From: Eunapius fragilis
Taxonomy: Eukaryota; Porifera; Demospongiae; Spongillida; Spongillidae
Length of the DNA: 64,000 nt
Direction of reading: 5' to 3'
Assembly: GCA_963681505.1 (NCBI GenBank)
Contig: OY811989.1
Location: 5,473,335 to 5,537,334, forward strand
Every line of letters begins with the position of its first letter. The stretch's first letter is position 1. The translations under genes were made by a program, and so were the position numbers. The notes beneath the pieces were generated by a model. That model was not told where the DNA came from, made no database searches, and worked only from the letters and a program-made list of their open reading frames with translations. Below, one piece after another: positions 1-11,386 of the stretch.

Positions 1-3000
1 GCCAATTGGGCCAATTGGTTCCACGGGCCCAATTGGTGCGAAAGGTCCCGATGAATTGGTGCCAATTTGGCCAATTGGTTCCATCGGCCCAATTGGCGCG
101 ATATGTCCTATTTATGCCAATTGGGCCAATTGGTTCCACGGGCCCAATTGGTGGTATATGTCCCAACGAATTGATGCCAATTGGGCCAATTGGTTCCATC
201 GGCCCAATTGGTTCCATCGGCCCAATTGGGGCGAAATGTCCTATTGATGCCAATTGGGCCAATTGGTTCCACGGGCCCATTTGGTGCGATATGTCCCATT
301 GAATTAATGCCAATTGAGCCAATTGGTTCCATCGGCCCAATTGGCGCCAGGTGTACTATTTATGCCAATTGGGCCAATTGGTTGTACGGGCACAATTGGT
401 GAGAAAGGTCCCGATGAATTGGTGCCAATTGGGCCAATTGGTTCCCTCGGCCCAATTGGCGCGATATGTCCTATTTATGCCAATTGGGCCAATTGGTTCC
501 ACGGGCCCAATAGGTGCGATATGTCCCAATGAATTGATACCAATTGGGCCAATTGGTTCCATCGGCCCAATTGGCGCGATATGTACTATTTATGCCAATT
601 GGGCCAATTGGTTCCACGGACCCAATTGGTGCGATTTGTCAAAATGAAATGATGCCAATTGGGCCTATTGGTTCCATCGGCCCAATTGGCGCGATATGTT
701 CTATTTATGCCAATTGGGCCAATTGGTTCCACGGGCCCAATTGGTGCGATATGTACTATTTATTCCAATCGGGCCAATTGGTTCCACGGGCCCAATTGGT
801 GCGATTTGTCCCAATGAATTGATGCCAATTGGGCCAATTGGTTCCATCGGCCCAATTGGCGCGATATGTACTATTCAAGCCAATTGGGCCAATTGGTTCC
901 ACGGGCCCAATTGGTGCGATATGTCCCAATGAATTGATGCCAATTGGGCCAATTGGTTCCACGGGCCCAATTGGTGCGATATGTCCCAATGAATTGATAC
1001 CAATTGGGCCAATTGGTTCCATCGGCCCAATTGGCGCGATATGTATTATTTATGCCAATTGGGCCAATTGGTTCCACGGGCCCAATTGGTGCGAATTGTC
1101 CCGATGAATTGGTGCCAATTGGGCCAATTGGTTCCATCGGCCCAATTGGCGCGATATGTCCTATTTATGCCAATTGTGCCATTTGGTTCCACGGGCCCAA
1201 TTGGTGCGATTTGTCCCAATCAATTGATGCCAATTGGGCCAATTGGTTCCATCGGCCCAATTGGCGCGAAATGTTCTATTGATGCCAATTGGGCCAATTG
1301 GTTCCACGGGCCCATTTGGTTCGATATGTCCCAATGAATTAATGCCAATTGAGCCAAATGGTTCCATCGGCCCAATTGGCGCCAGATATACTATTTATGC
1401 CAATTGGGCCAATTGATTCCACGGGCCCAATTGGTGCGAAAGGTCCCGATGAATTGGTGCCAATTGGGCCATTTGGTTCCCTCGGCCCAATTGGCGCGAT
1501 ATGTCCTATTTATGCCAATTGGGCCAGTTGGTTCCACGGGCCCAATTGGTGCGATATGTCCCAATGAATTTATGCCAATTGGGCCAATTGGTTCCATCGG
1601 CCCAATCGGCGCGATATGTACTATTTATGCCAATTGGGCCAATTGGTTCCACGGGCCCAATTGGTGCGATTTGTCAAAATGAATTGATGCCAATTGGGCC
1701 AATTGGTTCCATCGGCCCAATTGGCGCGAAATGTCATATTGATGCCAATTGGGCCAATTGGTTCCACGGCCCCAATTGGTGCGAAAGGTCCCGATGAATT
1801 AGTGCCATTTGGGCCAATTGGTTCCATCGGCCCAATTGGCGCGATATGTCCTATTTATACCAATTGGGCCAATTGGTTCCACGGGCCCAATTGGTGCGAT
1901 ATGTACTATTTATGCCATTCGGGCCAATTGGTTCCACGGGCCCAATTGGTGCGATTTGTCCCAATGAATTGATGCCAATTGGGCCAATTGGTTCCATCGG
2001 CCCAATTGGCGCGATATGTACTATTCAAGCCAATTGGGCCATTTGGTTCCACGGGCCCAATTGGTGCGATATGTCCCAATGAATTGATGCCAATTGGGCC
2101 AATTGGTTCCATCGGCCCAATTGGCGCTATATGAACTATTCAAGCCAATTGGGCGAATTGATTCCACGGGCCCAATTGGTGCGATATGTCCCAATGAATT
2201 GGTGCCAATTGGGCCAATTGGTTCCATCGGCCCAATTGGCGCGATATGTACTATTTATGCCAATTGGGCCAATTGGTTCCACGGGCCCAGTTGGTGCGAT
2301 TTGTCCCAATGAATTGGTGCCAATTGGGCCAATTGGTTCCATCGGCCCAATTGGCGCGATATGTCCTATTTATGCCAATTGGGCCAGTTGGTTCCACGGG
2401 CCCAATTGGTGCGATATGTCCCAATGAATTGATGCCAATTGGGCCAATTGGTTCCATCGGCCCAATTGGCGCTATATGAACTATTCAAGCCAATTGGGCC
2501 AATTGATTCCACGGGCCCAATTGGTGCGAAAGGTCCCGATGAATTGGTGCCAATTGGGCCAATTGGTTCCATCGGCCCAATTGGCGCGATATGTACTATT
2601 TATGCCAATTGGGCCTTTTGGTTCCCTCGGCCCAATTGGCGCGATATGTCCTATTTATGCCAATTGGGCCAGTTGGTTCCACGGGCCCAATTGGTGCGAT
2701 ATGTCCCAATGAATTGATGCCAATTGGGCCAATTGGTTCCATCGGCCCAATTGGCGCTATATGAACTATTCAAGCCAATTTGGCCAATTGATTCCACGGG
2801 CCCAATTGGTGCGAAAGGTCCCGATGAATTGGTGCCAATTGGGCCAATTGGTTCCATCGGCCCAATTGGCGCGATATGTACTATTTATGCCAATTGGGCC
2901 AATTGGTTCCACGGGCCCAATTGGTGCGATTTGTCCTAATGACTTGATGCCAATTGGGCCAATTGGTTCCATCGGCCCAATTGGCGCGAAATGTCCTATT

Positions 3001-5012
3001 TATGCCAATTGGGCCAATTGGTTCCACGGGCCCAATAGGTGCGATTTGTCCCAATGAATTAATACCAATTGAGCCAATTGGTTCCATCGGCCCAATTGGC
3101 GCCAGATGTACTATTTATGCCAATTGGGCCATTTGGTTCCCTCGGCCCAATTGGCGCGATATGTCCTATTTATGCCAATTGGGCCAGTTGGTTCCACGGG
3201 CCCAATTGGTTTGATATGTCCCAATGAATTGATGCCAATTGAGCCAATTGGTTCCATCGGCCCAATTGGCGCTATATGAACTATTCAAGCCAATTGGGCC
3301 AATTGATTCCACGGGCCCAATTGGTGCGAAAGGTCCCGATGAATTGGTGCCAATTGGGCCAATTGGTTCCATCGGCCCAATTGGCGCGATATGTACTATT
3401 TATGCCAATTGGGCCTTTTGGTTCCCTCGGCCCAATTAGCGCGATATGTCCTATTTATACCAATTGGGCCAGTTGGTTCCACGGGCCCAATTGGTGCGAT
3501 ATGTCCCAATGAATTGATGGCAATTGGGCCAATTGGTTCCATCGGCCCAATTGGCGCTATATGAACTATTCAAGCCAATTTGGCCAATTGATTCCACGGG
3601 CCCAATTGGTGCGAAAGGTCCCGATGAATTGGTGCCAATTGGGCCAATTGGTTCCATCGGCCCAATTGGCGCGATATGTACTATTTATGCCAATTGGGCC
3701 AATTGGTTCCACGGGCCCAATTGGTGCGATTTGTCCTAATGAATTGATGCCAATTGGGCCAATTGGTTCCATCGGCCCAATTGGCGCGAAATGTCCTATT
3801 TATGCCAATTGGGCCAATTGGTTCCACGGGCCCAATAGGTGCGATATGTCCCAATGAATTAATACCAATTGAGCCAATTGGTTCCATCGGCCCAATTGGC
3901 GCTATATGAACTATTCAAGGCAATTGGGCCAATTGATTCCACGGGCCCAATTGGTGCGAAAGGTCCCGATGAATTGGTGCCAATTGGGCCAATTGGTTCC
4001 ATCGGCCCAATTGGCGCGATATGTACTCTTTATGCCAATCGGGCCAATTGGTTCCACGGGCCCAATTGGTGCGATTTGTCCTAATGAATTGATGCCAATT
4101 GGGCCAATTGGTTCCATCGGCCCAATTGGCGCGAAATGTCCTTTTTATGCCAATTGGGCCAATTGGTTCCACGGGCCCAATTGGTGCGATTTGTCCCAAT
4201 GAATTAATGCCAATTGTGCCAATTGGTTCCATCGGCCCAATTGGCGCCAGATGTACTATTTATGCCAATTGGGCCATTTGTTTCCCTCGGCCCAATTGGC
4301 GCGATATGTCCTATTTATGCCAATTGGGCCAGTTGGTTCCACGGGCCCAATTGGTGCGATATGTCCCAATGAATTGATGCCAATTGGGCCAATTGGTTCC
4401 ATCGGCCCAATTGGCGCGATATGTACTATGTATGCCAATTGGGCCAATTGGTTCCACGGGCCCAATTGGTGCGATTTGTCAAAATGAATTGATGCCAATT
4501 GGGCCAATTGGTTCCATCGGCCCAATTGGCGCGAAATGTCCTATTGATGCCAATTGGGCCAATTGGTTCTACGGGCCCAATTGGTGCGAAAGGTCCCGAT
4601 GAATTAGTGCCAATTGGGCCAATTGGTTCCATCGGCCCAATTGGCGCGATATGTCCTATTTATGCCAATTGGGCCAATTGGTTCCACGGGCCCTATTGGT
4701 GCGATATGTACTATTTATGCCAATCGGGCCAATTGGTTTCACGGGCCCAATTGGTGCGATTTGTCCCAATGAATTGATGCCAATTGGGCCAATTGGTTCC
4801 ATCGGCCCAATTGGCGCGATATGTACTATTCAATCCAATTGGGCCAATTGGTTCCACGGGCCCAATTGGTGCGATATGTCCCAATGAATTGATGCCAATT
4901 GGGCCAATTGGTTCCATCGGCCCAATTGGCGCGATAAATACTATTGATGCCAATTGGGCCAATTGATTCCACGGGCCCAATTGGAGCGATATATGTCCCA
5001 TTGAATTCCATG
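1..5012. repeat. Satellite array of 60/55-bp alternating monomers
   Basis: The whole stretch is a head-to-tail satellite. A 60-bp monomer (ending tcccaatgaattgatg or a variant) alternates with a 55-bp monomer (ending tcctatttat), giving a 115-bp dimer repeated about 43 times. Each monomer begins with two copies of the self-complementary octamer CCAATTGG separated by one base, so both strands look alike. Some sites have two 55-bp monomers in a row. A roughly 800-bp block recurs with the same variants (2476-3275 against 3276-4075), which is a higher-order repeat. Open frames on all strands arise only because the unit lacks stops and is not a multiple of three. The array starts before the window. 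Confidence 0.97.
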
Positions 5013-6240
5013 TATGCAGTGGTTGGCTCATATTATAAGTCTCATCAACCCCTTGACGCTAAGATAGTCAAAAATTTCCCATAGAAAGGTATGGGTGGGA
5101 ACCTACTTTTGAATCCCTTGTTAAACCCATATTGCAGCAGGTATGATCGGAGTTGCATCAAAGAGAGATAGAGGTGTGGTCACTGCTATCTTCCATGTAT
5201 TGAATGGTTTGCTCATTTTACAACTCTCATCAACACCTCGACGCTAAGAGAGTCAAAAATTTCCCATATTAATGTATGGGTGGGAGCCTACTTTTGAATC
5301 GCTTGTTAAACCCATACTTAACCAGGTATGCTCGGGGTGGTATCAAAAAGAGATAGAGGTGTGGCCACTGCTATCTTCCATGTGAGCAGTGGTTTGCTCA
5401 TATTGCAAGTCTCATCAACACCTTGACGCTAAGATAGTCCAAATTTCCCATAGAGATGTATGGGTAGTTTCCCATAGAGAAGTATGGGTCGGAACCTACT
5501 TTTGAATCGTTTGTTAAACCCATACTGCCGCAGGTTTGGTCGGGGTGGCATCAAAAAGACATGGAGGTGTGGTCACTGCTATCTTCCATGTATGCAATGG
5601 TTTGCTCATTTTACAAGTCTCATCAACCCTTCGACGCTTAGATAGTCAAAAATTTCCCATAGAAATGTATGGGTGGGAACCTACTTTTGAATCGCTCGTT
5701 AAACCCATACTGAAGCAGGTATGCTCGGGGTGGTATCAAAAAGAGATAGAGGTGTAGCCACTGCTATCTTCCATGTAAGCAGACGTTTGCTCATATTGCA
5801 AGTCTTATCAACTCCTTGACGCTTGGATAGTCCAAATTTCCCATAGAGATGTATGGGTGGTTTCCCATAGAGATGAATGGGTGGGAACCTACTTTTGAAT
5901 CGTTCGTTAAACCCATACTGAAGCAGGTATGCTCGGGGTGGCATCAAAAAGAGATAGAGTTGTGGTCACTGCTATCTTCCATGTATGCAGTGGTTTGCTC
6001 ATTTTACAAGTCTCATCAACACTGTGACGCTAAAATAGTCAATAAAATTCCCATATATATGTATCGGTTTGAACCTACTTTTGAATCGCTTGTTAAACCC
6101 ATACAGAAGCAGGTATGCTCGGGGTGGTATCAAAAAGAGATAGAGGTGTGGTCACTGCTATCTTCCATGTATGCAGTGGTTTGCTCATATTGCAAGTCTC
6201 ATCAACACTGTGACGCTAAAATAGTCAAAAATTTCCCATA
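5013..6240. repeat. Second satellite family, about 185/205-bp unit, first block
   Basis: Tandem copies of a unit containing gaacctacttttgaatcg, ttgttaaacccatac, a run like agagatagaggtgtggtcac, and tttcccatagagatgtatgg. The anchor word recurs near 5098, 5288, 5490, 5674, 5886 and 6069, giving spacings alternating near 185 and 205 bp. The longer form has an extra copy of the tttcccatagag segment. Short open frames here are by-products of the repeat. The block directly abuts the first satellite and is broken at 6241 by a mobile element. Confidence 0.92.
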
Positions 6241-7343
6241 TATTTGACCCCGATTATGAATGTCATTAAAAAAACGCGACCCGCTTCTAACAAGACTCCC
6301 GACGAGCGGATGGCTTACCATGTTATCGTCGTCGTACAAGAAGGCAACAACAAGCAGTTTCGTGTTTGTTTGATGTCACAAAACCGCGTGGTTGTAGAGA
6401 ACAAAACAATTTTTGAAACTCGTACCCAGTCTCACGTATTTCTCGTTCTTCTTGTTCTTGTTCTTGTTCTTGTTCTTGACCACGCATAACTCGGGATAGG
6501 AACACTTTTAAGAAATGAAAATTTCACCAATGGCTTCAGAATTCGTTGGCATTCTCGCTTCTGTGGTCAAAACGTCTCGAGGCTACATGACATATATCGG
6601 TGGTTGTGTTAGCAAATCACGTATAGTTAAGCTTACTGCACTGACAAGACTCGGATAGGTCCTACTTTGCTCTTTATACGAAGTACTAGCAGTATACATC
6701 ATGTAATCAAATTTGTATTGTCTGGGCACTACACGTAGTGGTAATTAACTGTGCCTTTATAGCAACGTGCACGTGCGTACTTATAATCATTCTTGTTATT
6801 CGATCGTTGTAAGTTTGACGCTCTTTGTAACTTAGTGAAGTTGTTTTTTTTTTTCAAAATGCCTTCTTGTGCAAAGTACAGATCCTGAAAAAAGACAGCG
6901 ATATTGCCATAGCCCTGAACGTGCATCTCGCTCGGCGAAAAGAGTTAAGGTCACTCAAAGGTATGTCGTACCTTTACAACCTCCCTCTCATATCACGATG
7001 GATTACTTAACATGCCATATGGCTCATAATCGGGTATGAATAAAAATCAATGAAACAAGTAAATAAAAAACATTCTCTATGAGAAAGTTGGTGGCATATA
7101 GGATTTGAAGGCAATGGTGGTGTAAAAAGGAAGGAAACAAGGGTCTAATAATAAGGGAAAATGGAATAGTCCTATATTTAGCACATTTCTATATGTAGGA
7201 TATAGTATGTTGTTCGTGTGCTAAATATAGGACTATTCCATTCTTATTATTAGACCCTTGTTTCCTTCCTTTTTACACCACCATTGCCTTCAAATCCTAT
7301 GTGCCACCAACTTTCTCATAGAGAATGTTTTTTATTTACTTGT
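6241..7343. mobile_element. Hairpin-ended element, copy 1, inserted in satellite 2
   Basis: A 1.1-kb non-satellite segment bounded on both sides by satellite 2. It begins at ttgaccccgattatgaatg and ends in the long hairpin at 7055-7343. A second copy lies at 7626-9256 with the same order of parts. It holds an open frame (6244-6489) that starts MTPIMNVIKKTRPASNKTP and ends in a low-complexity Leu/Val run from a tcttgt repeat; I do not recognise it. Near 6857-6955 it has a single vestige of the basic repeat seen better in copy 2. No enzyme domain is visible, so it is probably non-autonomous. The class is uncertain. Confidence 0.7.
7055..7343. repeat. Long near-perfect hairpin at the end of copy 1
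   Basis: Arms of roughly 120 bp run from acaagtaaataaaa to its complement ttttatttacttgt with only a few mismatches. They surround a short loop that contains tatatgtaggatatagtatg. The same hairpin ends copy 2 at 8965-9256, and the flank on its left side (ggctcataatcgggtatgaa) is also shared, so the hairpin belongs to the larger element rather than being an independent insertion. Confidence 0.9.
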
Positions 7344-7625
7344 AAATGTATGGGTATGAACCTACTTTTGAATCGCTTGTTAAACCCATACAGAAGCAGG
7401 GATGCTCGGGGTGGTATCAAAAAGGGATAGAGGTGTGGTCACTGCTATCTTCCATGTAAGCAATGGTTTGCTCATATTGCAAGTCTCATAACTCCTTGAC
7501 GCTAAGATAGTACAAATTTCCCATAGAGATGTATGGGTGGTTTCCCATAGAGAAGTATGGGTGGGAACCTACTTTTGAATCGCTTGTTAAACCCATATTG
7601 AAGCAGGTATGCTCGGGGTGGTATC
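7344..7625. repeat. Satellite 2, middle block
   Basis: About one and a half units of the 185/205-bp satellite separate the two mobile-element copies. It resumes at atgtatgggtatgaacctac directly after the first hairpin and stops at ctcggggtggtatc before the second copy. Confidence 0.88.
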
Positions 7626-8760
7626 GAGAGTTACGTTAGTAACTCTCATATAGGATTTGACCCCGATTATGAATGTCATTAAAAAAACGCGACCCGCTTC
7701 TAACAAGACTCCCGACGAGCGGATGGCTTACCTTGTTATCGTCGTCGTACAAGAAGGCAACAACAAGCAGTTTCGTGTTTGTTTGATGTCACAAAACCGC
7801 GTGGTTGTAGAGAACAAAACAATTTTTGAAACTCGTACCCAGTCCCACGTATTTCTTCTTGTTCTTGTTCTTGACTACGCATAACTCGGGATAGGAACAC
7901 TTTTAAGAAATGAAAATCACACCAATGGCTTCAGAATTCGCTGGCATTTTCGCTTCTGTGGTCAAAACGTCTCGAGGCTACATGACATATATCGGTGGTT
8001 GTGTTAGCAAATCACGTATAACTTACTGCACTGACACGACTCGGATAGGTCCTACGTCGCTCTTTATACGAAGTACTAGCAGTATACATCAAATGTGTAC
8101 GGTCTGGGCACTACACGTAGTGGTAATTAACTTTGGCGGTTATGAATTTTTAATAATGTGCACGTGCGTACTATAATCATTCTTGTTATTCGATCGTTGT
8201 AGATTTGACGCTCTTTGTAACTTAGTGAAGTTTTTTTTTTTTTCAAAATGCCTTCATGCACGTCAGGAAAAGAAGAAAGCCAAACGACGAGCATAGGACC
8301 TCAAAACTAGAGACGACGTATTAGATTCAGCCCGAGCGGAACTACAAAGCAGAGCCTGAAAAGAAGCGGACCTCTCAAACGTGAAAACTATCGAGCAGAG
8401 CCTGAAAAGAAACGGATCTCTCGACGCGCAAGGTATCGAGATGCGATTAGTAGGGGGGGGGGGGGGGGGGGGGGGGTGAGAGGGTGCTGTCTGCTTCTGG
8501 CCCGATACAAAATGCGTTTGTGGGTGTGATCGCACTGGGGCGACAATTAATAACCTCTCTTCTATTTCGGCCGCCCCTTAAAAGCCCCCTCAGATCCTGA
8601 AAAGGAACGGTCCTCTCGACGTGCAAGGTATCGAGCAGATCCTGAAAAAAGACAGCGATATTGCCATAGTCCTGAACGTGCATCTCGCTCGGGGAAAAGA
8701 GTTAAGGTCACTCAATGGTATGTCGTACCTTTACAACCTCCTCTCATATCAAGATGGATT

Positions 8761-8912
8761 GGGCTATTCCAGTTTAAAATCGTACAGGGGTACTGATGAC
8801 ATACTCTGTATACCTCCGGATAACCACTAGTATTCTAAGATTACTAGCTATTATCCGGTGGTATGCAGATTAGTCATCAGTACCCATGTACGATTTTAAA
8901 CTGGAATAGCCC
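8761..8912. mobile_element. Nested palindromic MITE with ATT target duplication
   Basis: A 152-bp palindrome whose ends are GGGCTATTCCAGTTTAAAAT and its complement. It is flanked on both sides by ATT (8758-8760 and 8913-8915). Copy 1 of the host element has the uninterrupted site (gatggattacttaac near 6998), which proves the insertion and its borders. It has no coding capacity. A 3-bp duplication rich in A/T would fit a PIF/Harbinger-like transposase, but the family is not proved. Confidence 0.9.
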
Positions 8913-8964
8913 ATTACTTAACATGCTATACGGCTCATAATCGGGTATGAATAAAAATCAATGA

Positions 8965-9256
8965 AACAAGTAAATAAAAACATTCTCTATGAGAAAGTTG
9001 GTGGCATATAGGATTTGAAGGCAATGGTGGTGTAAAAAGGAAGGAAACAAGGGTCTAGTAATAAGGAAAAATGGAATAGTCCTATATTTAGCACATTTCT
9101 ATATGTAGGATATAGTATGTTGTTCGTGTGCTAAATATAGGACTATTCCATTTTTCCTTATTACTAGACCCTTGTTTCCTTCCTTTTTACACCACCATTG
9201 CCTTCAAATCCTATATGCCACCAACTTTCTCATAGAGAATGTTTTTATTTACTTGT
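8965..9256. repeat. Long near-perfect hairpin at the end of copy 2
   Basis: Arms of about 120 bp, matching the hairpin of copy 1 at 7055-7343. They run from acaagtaaataaaaacattc to the complementary tail gaatgtttttatttacttgt, after which satellite 2 resumes at caaaaagagatagagg. Confidence 0.9.
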
Positions 9257-9825
9257 CAAAAAGAGATAGAGGTGTGGTCATTGCTATCTTCCATGTATGC
9301 AATGGTTTGCTCATTTTACAAGTCTCATCAACCCTTCGATGCTAAGATAGTCAAAAATTTCCCATAGAAATGTATGGGTGGGAACCTACTTTTGAATCGC
9401 GTGTTAAACCCATACCGATGCTGGTATGCTCAGGGTGGCATCAATAAGAGATAGAGGTCTGGTTACTGCTGTCTTCCATGAATTTAGTGTTCGGTCATAT
9501 TGCAAGTCTCATCAACACCTTGACGCTAAGATAGTCAAAATTTCCCATAGAGATTTATGGGTGGTTTCCCATACAGATGTATGGGTGGGAACCTACTTTT
9601 GAATCGCTTGTTAAACCCATACTGAAGCAGATATGCTCGGGGTGGCATCAAAAAGAGATAGAGGTGTGGTTACTGCTATCTTCCATGTTTGGTCATATTG
9701 CTAGTCTCATTAACACCTTCACGCTAAGATAGTCAAAATTAGAGATATATGGGTTTTTTCTTGTATAGTTGTATGGGTGGGAACCTACTTTTGAATCGCT
9801 TGTTAAACCCATATACTGAAGCTGT
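9257..9825. repeat. Satellite 2, last block
   Basis: Three further units of the 185/205-bp satellite, with the anchor gaacctacttttgaatcg near 9381, 9588 and 9780. The array stops at cccatatactgaag, where it joins a piece of pirin gene sequence. Confidence 0.9.
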
Positions 9826-10195
9826 GATGAAAAGTGATGCCACATCACGCACTAGTATTTGGGCCTGGGGACCACATAGAAGCCAAGATGTGTGTATGGC
9901 TTTTATTTCTAGCTATTCAAATGCTCACTGCTGTTAGGGAGATGATCTGCTCCACTTTGTCCTGATAGCAGGACAGCCAATAAACAAACCTGTGGTACAG
10001 TATGGTAAGCTGTGGCCTGGGGACTTGCATGGTCATAATGAGGTCTCTGTATTGATTGGCATAGTACCATTTGTAATAAACAGACGTGAGGAGATCAACC
10101 AGGCCATGTATGACTATAGCAACAAGAGGAATGGCATTGAGCGGGCCAAAGGCTGGAGTTCAGAGATAGCAGGTGTTGACTGATAATAGTTTGGG
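9826..10195 (+). pseudogene. Truncated genomic copy of the pirin 3' end
   Basis: This segment matches the last three exons of the pirin gene at 17490-17870, with the introns between them kept, so it is a DNA-level duplication and not a retrocopy. It starts inside exon 8, lacks about 15 bases around that exon's end and donor, and keeps exon 9 (DDLLHFVLIAGQPIN) and exon 10 (EEINQAM...). The acceptor of the last intron is changed from cacag to catag and phe-val-met has become phe-val-ile. The left border falls at a shared actgaa in the satellite and the pirin gene. Without the cupin metal ligands it cannot make pirin. Confidence 0.92.
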
Positions 10196-10621
10196 GAGAA
10201 GAGATGACTTGCAATGAATTCGCTGGTGAATAGCTTCTATATTATCTCTGGAAAAATCATCTGCTACTGATCGCCTTGAAACTGAGATACTCTGATATAA
10301 CCAAGTGGTCTTTATTAAAAGATTTCATATATCACGTGCGGGAACTAAATAATTAACCCATTTTGAGTTATAGTAATAATATATCACAAGCGTGGGCCTT
10401 CCTTAGATAATCAATCGTGTGCACTGCTCAGCTGGTGAGGATCCTGCATCAGTTTACTGGTTTGCCTCTTCGAGATGTACAGTGGTCCTAATCAGAACTG
10501 CAGCAGTGGATCGTTTGAGGAAATTCTTATCCTCGAAGGTGTCTTTGCCGGTGCTGGCATTCTGCTATGCTCCATGGCATCCTTCTGGTCTTTGCACTTA
10601 AGTTGTTTCGGATGCTGATTT

Positions 10622-10903
10622 CAGCGGCGTAGGAAGGAGTTTAAAAGTGGGGGGCAAAGTTCGATGGTCATCATGGCGGGAGAGCGGTGCCCCTCCCCCA
10701 GCCAGCTAGAGGAGTGCTGTAAGCTTCTGCATTGGGGTCTGGGGCTGTGCCCCAGAAGCCAACGCTATTTGCATCTAACGACGTTACAAAACTACACTAG
10801 AATCAGTGCAATTCATTACAAATTACGCATTTATCTGTAGTATCGCTGGTGTAAAAGTGGAGGGGCAGTTGCCCCCCCTGCCCCCCCTTTTCCTACGCCA
10901 CTG
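10622..10903. mobile_element. Short hAT-like MITE inside the receptor gene
   Basis: 282 bp with ends CAGCGGCGTAGGAA and the complement TTCCTACGCCACTG. The six bases tgattt stand directly on both sides, and the receptor reading frame resumes exactly after it (LFRMLIYHL spans the site). Inside are a ggggctgtgcccc palindrome and C-rich runs but no coding sequence. The CAG...CTG ends suit the hAT superfamily, though hAT elements normally duplicate 8 bp and only 6 are visible here. Confidence 0.85.
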
Positions 10904-11386
10904 TGATTTATCACTTGGCCGTATATCAGGTGACTAGCGCCCTCATTTACGGCATTACTTGCTCCCTGGATGTGGCTCAGTTGCTCGTTATTTTATACAG
11001 CGAGACACACCAATTTAATCGTCCCTTTGCCTTGTGACCGCCTTTTTAACCACGTACGTACCTCTGGTTAAGCTGTTTTTTACTCTGATAATGACCATAC
11101 ATCTTTTCGTCTTCTCCGTGTTTTACAAGAACTTGAAGAATCTCGAAGTGCCCTACGTGCTGACCTCGCTCATTTTACCGGCGGTGGCATCCATCATACC
11201 CTTTATAACGCATACCTACGGGCCGGAAGCGCAAGGATGGCCGTGGTGTGGAATACAGCAGGACGACACCACATGCCATGCGAAAGTCATTCGCAAGGGG
11301 GTTGTGGAAGTGTTCGCGCTGTGGTACGGGCCCGGATTAATCGGCCTTTTTACGATCTCGTTATTATGCTGAGCGTGCTGGCATAC

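Larger units (their letters stand above)
7626..9256. mobile_element. Hairpin-ended element, copy 2, with RYRADPEK-type coding remnant
   Basis: Same parts in the same order as copy 1, plus about 500 bp more. It begins with a short palindrome (gagagttac, 4-bp loop, gtaactctc; 7626-7647) and ends with the hairpin 8965-9256. Between 8246 and 8715, in shifting frames, the + strand encodes several copies of a basic motif of the form R-x-R-Y-R-A-D/E-P-E-K-x-R (for example RRARYRADPEK). Such arrays are known in the N-terminal parts of Helitron-associated and related multicopy proteins of sponges, cnidarians and fish, so a Helitron-like parent is possible. A poly-G run (8451-8477) and a palindromic element (8761-8912) interrupt it. 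No helicase or Rep domain is seen. Confidence 0.68.

Noticed and set aside
1-5012. Dozens of open frames rich in PIGPIG, ANWANW and QLVPSAQL on both strands
   Set aside because: They are produced by a satellite whose unit lacks stop codons; frames shift every unit and both strands are equally open.
1-5012. Could the regular 60/55-bp units be a CRISPR array
   Set aside because: There are no unique spacers; the whole unit repeats and the genome is animal.
6244-8176. Frames in the hairpin-ended element as host genes
   Set aside because: They are duplicated with the element, end in simple repeat and have no recognised domain; treated as element content.
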